A stretch of DNA of 64,000 nt from Eumeta japonica (taxonomy: Eukaryota; Arthropoda; Insecta; Lepidoptera; Psychidae). Of this stretch, positions 58,891 to 64,000 are shown in pieces. Each line of letters starts with the position of its first letter. Within the stretch, counting starts at the first letter, position 1. The translations under genes and the position numbers were made by a program. The notes beneath the pieces were generated by a model, which saw only the letters and a list, made by a program, of their open reading frames with translations, was not told the DNA's origin and did not search any database. The stretch spans positions 124,001 to 188,000 of the forward strand of contig BGZK01000212.1 in the NCBI GenBank assembly GCA_005406025.1. The letters are read 5' to 3'.

Positions 58891-60259
58891 GTGGGACACC
58901 AGGTAGGAACAGAGTTCCTTCGGCTAATGTAAAGTCGACACAATTTGCAAAAAATATAATGTACTTTAAGTGTTATGACAGAATATGTTTTAATATAGAT
59001 CTGCTAAATCGTTTGGTGATCGTTGTAGTGGAATTATGACATTCACTCCTTACTATCTGTTCTTCAATCATCTTCATTTTCTGTTCTTATTGTTAATTCT
59101 ATTTTCCAAAATTACGATTATTATGATTTATTTCTTATATTTCTCATGCCAGCCGTGCCGGTGTGAGTCCACAATCAGCGCTCGCCGTTCGTCGAGCTCG
59201 CTCGCCTTATAAAGCGCGCAGTAAAACGACATATCTAAAATATACGACTGTCGCGCCTGCGCGTCTCATTTAACGGTTTTATTCCACGGACTTTTTCTTA
59301 CGGTTTTATTGTTACGTTTTTTTCAGTTCGGTCGCGCAGCAAAATCCCTATCTCCTCCAAGCCCTATGTAAGGAACTTCGTTCCAAAATTCTATAAAAAC
59401 TATTTTTTAGTCTGGGTGACATAAATACAACGTATATAAATTGTTTTTTTTGGAAAAATATCAAACAGCTTAGATACAGCTTTTTACGATTTTATTATAT
59501 ATATATATATATATGATTGCATGGATGTGTGCGTAAACCTTCCATAGTATGACTATCGATCTATATCTTTGTCTTTTTTATAGTTGTTTTCCTTTGCACT
59601 TCCTCTCCGCCGCGCTGCCTACCAGATGTTCGTTTAACCAACCATTTAACTAAATTTAACCAACAGATTATTATTTAACAAAAAAGAATCAACGGTTTAA
59701 AGTGAAAGCCATGGAACGATGAATGGTTTATTCCGACTAATCTGAAAACTCATTGATCAGTTCACAGGGGGGCGGTCAGAAGCCGAGCCCGACACATTCC
59801 GGTCCGCAAGCAACGCTCTCGGCCCCCAGCGCACCGCCCTGCATTATAATAAGCTCTTTGCGATTCGACATACGAAACATGCGTAGTTCATTTCTAAAAC
59901 AGTGCATCTTTTTGAATGAACTGTCCGATTGCACTACGAATGCTTTTAGCTTATTGATTTCTTTCACATTCGTGATTTCGATTTCTATCACATACTTGGA
60001 CAAAATTTATATGCTCGTGTGAATGAAACTGCGATTAAAATGTGGATCCAAAGCAAAGTTTGCGTACATAGCTGGCCTCTATTATTAATAGCATGAAATT
60101 AGAAGCACCACCGTAACTATAGTCACTTACATGTGCTGAGAAATTTAAATACTAGTAAAGCTAGCCTGTAGCCCAAGCAAATGCCAATAAATAATGCCAT
60201 GCAGGTAGCAGCTAGCGTTACAGCCAAAGCATTAGGTAGATTGTCTATCAGTTACCATG
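58891..60259. other. Non-coding stretch with a GC-rich patch
   Basis: A CpG-rich segment at 59150-59340 contains TATAAAG at 59208-59214 but no convincing downstream start site or open frame. A (TA)n run lies at 59496-59514. No gene is supported; the 89-codon frame at 59753-60022 is uncalled. Confidence 0.35.
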
Positions 60260-60480
60260 TAAACAATATAAACGCCGGCGTTCAATGTAAGTGAAACATA
60301 AATCTCGGCCTTAAGCGTACGCCGAGCCGGCACACACCGTCCGCCCTTAATTTCATAATGCCTCCCTGATAAATTACCAAAGAATTTGACCACAGCGGCG
60401 TCGGAACAAATCCTGCGTAACGTTAACTTAATACCACGTATTAAATAAACTTTATATGACGCCTGTACGGGCTAACCTTG
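60260..60480. other. GC-rich island
   Basis: Moderately GC-rich block followed by GTTAATTAATTTTGATAAAG, which resembles the homeodomain-type AT-rich sites found in conserved regulatory elements. No reading frame. Confidence 0.3.
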
Positions 60481-62529
60481 TTAATTAATTTTGATAAAGG
60501 TGATTTAATTAAAAACAGGTATATTAATGTTTGCGCCCTTTATCTTTGCGCAATTTAATATTTCAGTTTTTGAGCATTTTCTGGTGGATCATTTTGAGAT
60601 ACTCAATTTAGAGTTTCTTTTTAATTTACTTCAAAAAAGAAGGAGGCTCTCTGTATATTTATATGTATTTGTTTTATATATAATATAATATATTTTATAT
60701 ATGAAATATTTAAGCTTTTTGTTACACAAGTTTTTGAGTCTGGTAGTTATCATCTCATAATAACACTGCGATTTGTCGTCAAAAACTACTCTTCAACAGT
60801 TATTAGTAAAACCTATTATACACAGAATTAAATTACTTATTAATGTACCTAGATATTTTCATTAATTTCTGTAATTTCAATGTGACCATCTTAGCAGGAA
60901 CAGATCGGAACTAAAGAGTTCCCATCAATAAAAAACTATAACAGTAGTAATAGGGTGAATTCAATTTAATGTGAAAATAAATGAAAATGAGAATCTACAT
61001 GAAAATTAAAACTTTTATATTATTAATAATAAGAATAACTTGTTACATTTGCCTCAAAAATATTTTGTTCTTGCACGTCAACTAAGAATGTATAGACCCT
61101 GAAATGATTATCAGCGGTTGATAAATTCAATATCGGAATACTGCTTTTCCACATACCCCGTACAAAAGTAAAGGATATACCTAGCTTGGGATTATTCTAA
61201 GTGAACTAAATGAATTATAAACTTATAACTAATCAAAAACTAAAAAATGTTAAAAGAAAACTCTTATAACAATAAAAAACTGCTTTCATAAATCTATCTA
61301 AATAAAAGTTTAAACAGACTCCAAAAACAACTTATCAGTTGCTTTTAGAGTCAGTTCCAGATAAAGCAAGATGAAAAAATACAATATATTCTATAAACAT
61401 GAATTTAAAATATTAAAAAGGAGATGTTCTAATTCTAAGGAGAAACAATTGTATCTGAATTATCTTTAGCCAGAATCCACTCCAAAAACAATTAATTGGT
61501 TGTTTTTGGAGTTTGTTCAATCAATTATTTAAATAGATTTTTAAGACGATTTTTTTTTAATTTTGTAAATGCTATTTTTTCTAAATACGCTAAGTTTAGG
61601 ACAGTGTCGGGGTGTTTCTGTGCACCACAGTCATTTTTAAATAAAATATCTTAAGTATGGAGGAAAATTTAGTATGATAAAAAGAAGTCACGTTCTCTTA
61701 TCGAGAAGTTTCTAGATTATGTTGAATGAAATACGTATACTTCATATTTTGGCTACCATAAACCTTTAATTGATAAACGTATATTAGTAAAGGAAGTTCA
61801 TAAACAAACAAAATAAATTGATTATACTATTGTTATCTCTACAATGAAATAGCTTTTATTTAAAACAAAAAAAATCCTTTGGTTAAAATCTTATTTATTC
61901 TAGTTATTTTAATAAAATAATCGTGATATATAACCTAAATAAATTTTACACTCATGCACACCTTTTTTTTACAGACACTTAAAAATAAAACTGTATAATA
62001 AAAATGTAGATAGAGTTTATTTAATTTGAGTTACACATAATAAAAGTCGAAATTAAAAACAAATTCTTCGCTTGTTTCGTTCATTTATTGTATCAAACAA
62101 GTCAAAATCAAATGTTTTGAAACTTACCGAGTGCTAACCGTGAGTTTGAAGGAATAAAGTACGATAATATCATTAGTAACCTAAATTATTTTATTTGAAT
62201 ATTGACCTATCAAAAAATATTGAGGCACATTTTATTATTTATGTTTATTATCTTAATGTTTGTCATCAAATAAATGTCACCATATTATTTAATCCCAATT
62301 CCGAGTTGTAATACACAGATATTAGTTTTAGTTGATTTTCTACATGTATTTTATGTTAAAAAATACAGTTAAAAAGTAAACTAATTTTCATATCTTGATA
62401 AATAAAAGTAAAACACAAGCATAAATTTAAATGTTATCGAAGTATGACATTATCAAGTCAAACCATTTAACGTTTAAAATTTGTTTTGTGTATAAATAAA
62501 TATAAGATAAGATAGATATTAATAAATAT
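60481..62529. other. AT-rich stretch with a pair of foldback motifs
   Basis: No supported gene. At 61318-61353 and 61479-61512 lie two copies of a foldback starting ACTCCAAAAACAA; see Part 2. Confidence 0.4.
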
Positions 62530-64000
62530 GACTGATAGAATTAATGGCCGACTTACTGACTTTAAACTTCAATTACATGACAAAACCTTGAATAAGGATA
62601 TAGAGGTTGTTTAGTCCTTTGAAACGTTCTTTACTGACAAACCTGTTTTGACTACCAGGTCTCTTAACTTATCTCTCGCTCTTTCCAAATCATTACTGAA
62701 GGAAAATATTTAAATGTGTAGTATCAATTTATCATTTAAATATGTGAGTTCTGAAGAGATTACTAAGACTTTTACAACTTTAGATACGAAGAGAAGTACT
62801 GACTTACATGGTCTTTCTATTACGATTGTAATCTCGTTATAGATTGCATTGTGCCGCACTTGGTGTTTATTTTTAATAAGTGTCTAGATAAAGGCGTGTT
62901 TCTCGATTTGATGAAAGGAAGTAAAATAATTCTATTATTTAAAAACGGTAGTGTATCAAACTTCAACAACTTTAGGCCTAAATCTATGTTACCGACATTT
63001 AGTATAATTTTCAAAAAAAATATCTTAAAATAGTTGTTAGTAAATTTTATTGTAATAAATCAATGTCTAATGAACAGTTCGGTTTTACTCCGGGTCATTC
63101 AACAATCAATGCTGGCATTGAGCTTGAGCAATATTTTTGGAGCCTGAACGGATTCACGAGATGTAAATGGCAAATTTTGCGATTTCTCCAAGGCATTCTA
63201 TTGTATTTATTATGAAACTCTTATCGAGAAATTACGTCACTGTGGAGTAATAAACCGGGCACTCGGCCTCCTGAAATCGTATGGAATAACAGAGTTCGAC
63301 ACGCGATGGGTTCAGGCTGCACATGGCTTGCGCCGGGAGTAAATTCGTTATCTTGTATGGTAAGATGCGTATGCCGTTGTTCTGGAGGAAGTTATGACGT
63401 GATCGGTGGCCAGTAGTAAAGCCCTAGCTCCCGTGTACATGCACTATAACGCCAGCAGCGATCGCAGCTGCCATCTTCAGTCTCTCTCAGGCAGCCCCTC
63501 GCCAAAGTTGCTGGCCAACTCCCGCTCGATATACAGGTCACGAGTATTAAATTAAATATATCTAGTATTAAACCAAATAAACTGACGTATTGTAGTCCAA
63601 ACTTTCATTACAAAATTTCAGGAACACGCCAACGAACCCACAGGAGTGATGACAATGGCATGAGATCATCTGAATCTGTAATCTTCGTGGATTTACCACA
63701 GGGATCGACTCTTGGTCTCATTCTCTTTCTAATTTATATAAATGACTTACTTAGGTTTGTTAAGGATGTTCAGGAGATAGTACTCTTTTAGATTACACTT
63801 TTTTGTTATTTAAAGTTAAAATACATCAGACCACTTATGAGAATGTGGTCAATTCTACCTCTATTGTAGCGAAATGGTTTACTGTAAATAAAATACTACC
63901 TAATTGAATGAAAACAAATTGTATACAGTTCTCACTTCCAAATGTAAAATATAAATCCGGAAGTATTTCAGTATGTAACGAAGAATTGAAGTTTATTTAA
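62530..64000 (+). pseudogene. Jockey-like LINE reverse transcriptase fragment, running off the window
   Basis: Frames in the plus direction give VSSEEITKTFTTLDTKRSTD (about 62742), PHLVFIFNKCLDKGVFLDLM (62851 on), KIILLFKNGSVSNFNNFRP (motif region before the active site), then FGFTPGHSTINAGIELEQYF (about 63080), a motif A region read as CDFSKAFYCIYYETLI, whose aspartate is kept, and LPQGSTLGLILFLIYINDLL (motif B region, about 63700). The motif C (FADD) region near 63780 reads IVLF followed by a stop and is damaged. A 330-bp insertion splits the gene at about 63290-63620. The 3' end is beyond the window. This family differs from the Jockey-like copy at 51718. Confidence 0.82.
63290..63620. mobile_element. 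Insertion of ~330 bp in the LINE fragment, class unknown
   Basis: The reverse-transcriptase frame is lost after LLKSYG (about 63285) and resumes near 63625 (RTHRSDDNGMRSSES). Between them is a more GC-rich segment with no coding similarity and an AT-rich tail ending in TTTCAG. It could be a solo terminal repeat or SINE. Exact borders were not found. Confidence 0.5.

Overview
The window looks like non-coding nuclear DNA of an insect, most likely a moth or butterfly. It is AT-rich, almost every open frame is short, and introns with GT-AG borders are visible. The recognisable content is mobile DNA of kinds common in Lepidoptera: mariner, two hAT families, Helitron, RTE-like and Jockey-like LINEs, and tRNA-derived SINEs. 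I found no convincing intact host protein gene. There are no bacterial features (operons, ribosome binding sites, CRISPR). The species call is inference from the repeat families and was not checked by any search.

Layout. Positions 1-14480 are mostly featureless AT-rich DNA with a long hairpin (1489-1581), a 606-bp inverted-repeat element (3149-3754), a 23-bp-arm hairpin (5373-5440), a degenerate short transcript-like unit (about 7440-8195) and several GC-rich islands without coding signal. 14485-15850 holds a dispersed repeat and a mariner fragment. 16752-18720 is a roughly 100-bp satellite split by a 455-bp insertion, followed by a decayed tRNA-Leu-like sequence. 19300-21419 has a Helitron-type endonuclease relic and a complete but dead mariner with both terminal repeats. 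23330-26090 carries an RTE fragment, then a convergent pair: a SWIM/YqaJ-type spliced gene on the + strand (broken by an insertion) and a THAP-domain exon on the - strand. The outer ends of this pair share a 17-bp exact inverted repeat containing TGACGTCA. 29590-31530 is an RTE-like reverse transcriptase pseudogene with a nested, target-site-duplicated insertion.

33848-36234 is a hAT element of the GTF2IRD2-like type with an 8-bp target duplication. 37130-38607 holds an unidentified ORF and a decayed XPG/FEN1-like nuclease gene. 39841-43847 is a second hAT (ZMYM1/DUF4371 type) with near-complete coding potential; it interrupts a sequence whose uninterrupted relative lies at 37187-37265. 46470-47075 is an RTE endonuclease fragment. 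49890-51409 holds a SINE, a simple repeat and a Helitron with both termini. 51718-56340 is a nearly full-length Jockey-like LINE on the - strand. 62530-64000 is another Jockey-like fragment running off the end.

These elements do not work as one pathway. The window reads as a nested mobile-element landscape in an intron or intergenic region. The parts least explained by known element types are the SWIM/THAP convergent locus (24326-26088), the ORF family at 37130-37366, the two strong hairpins, and the GC-rich islands.
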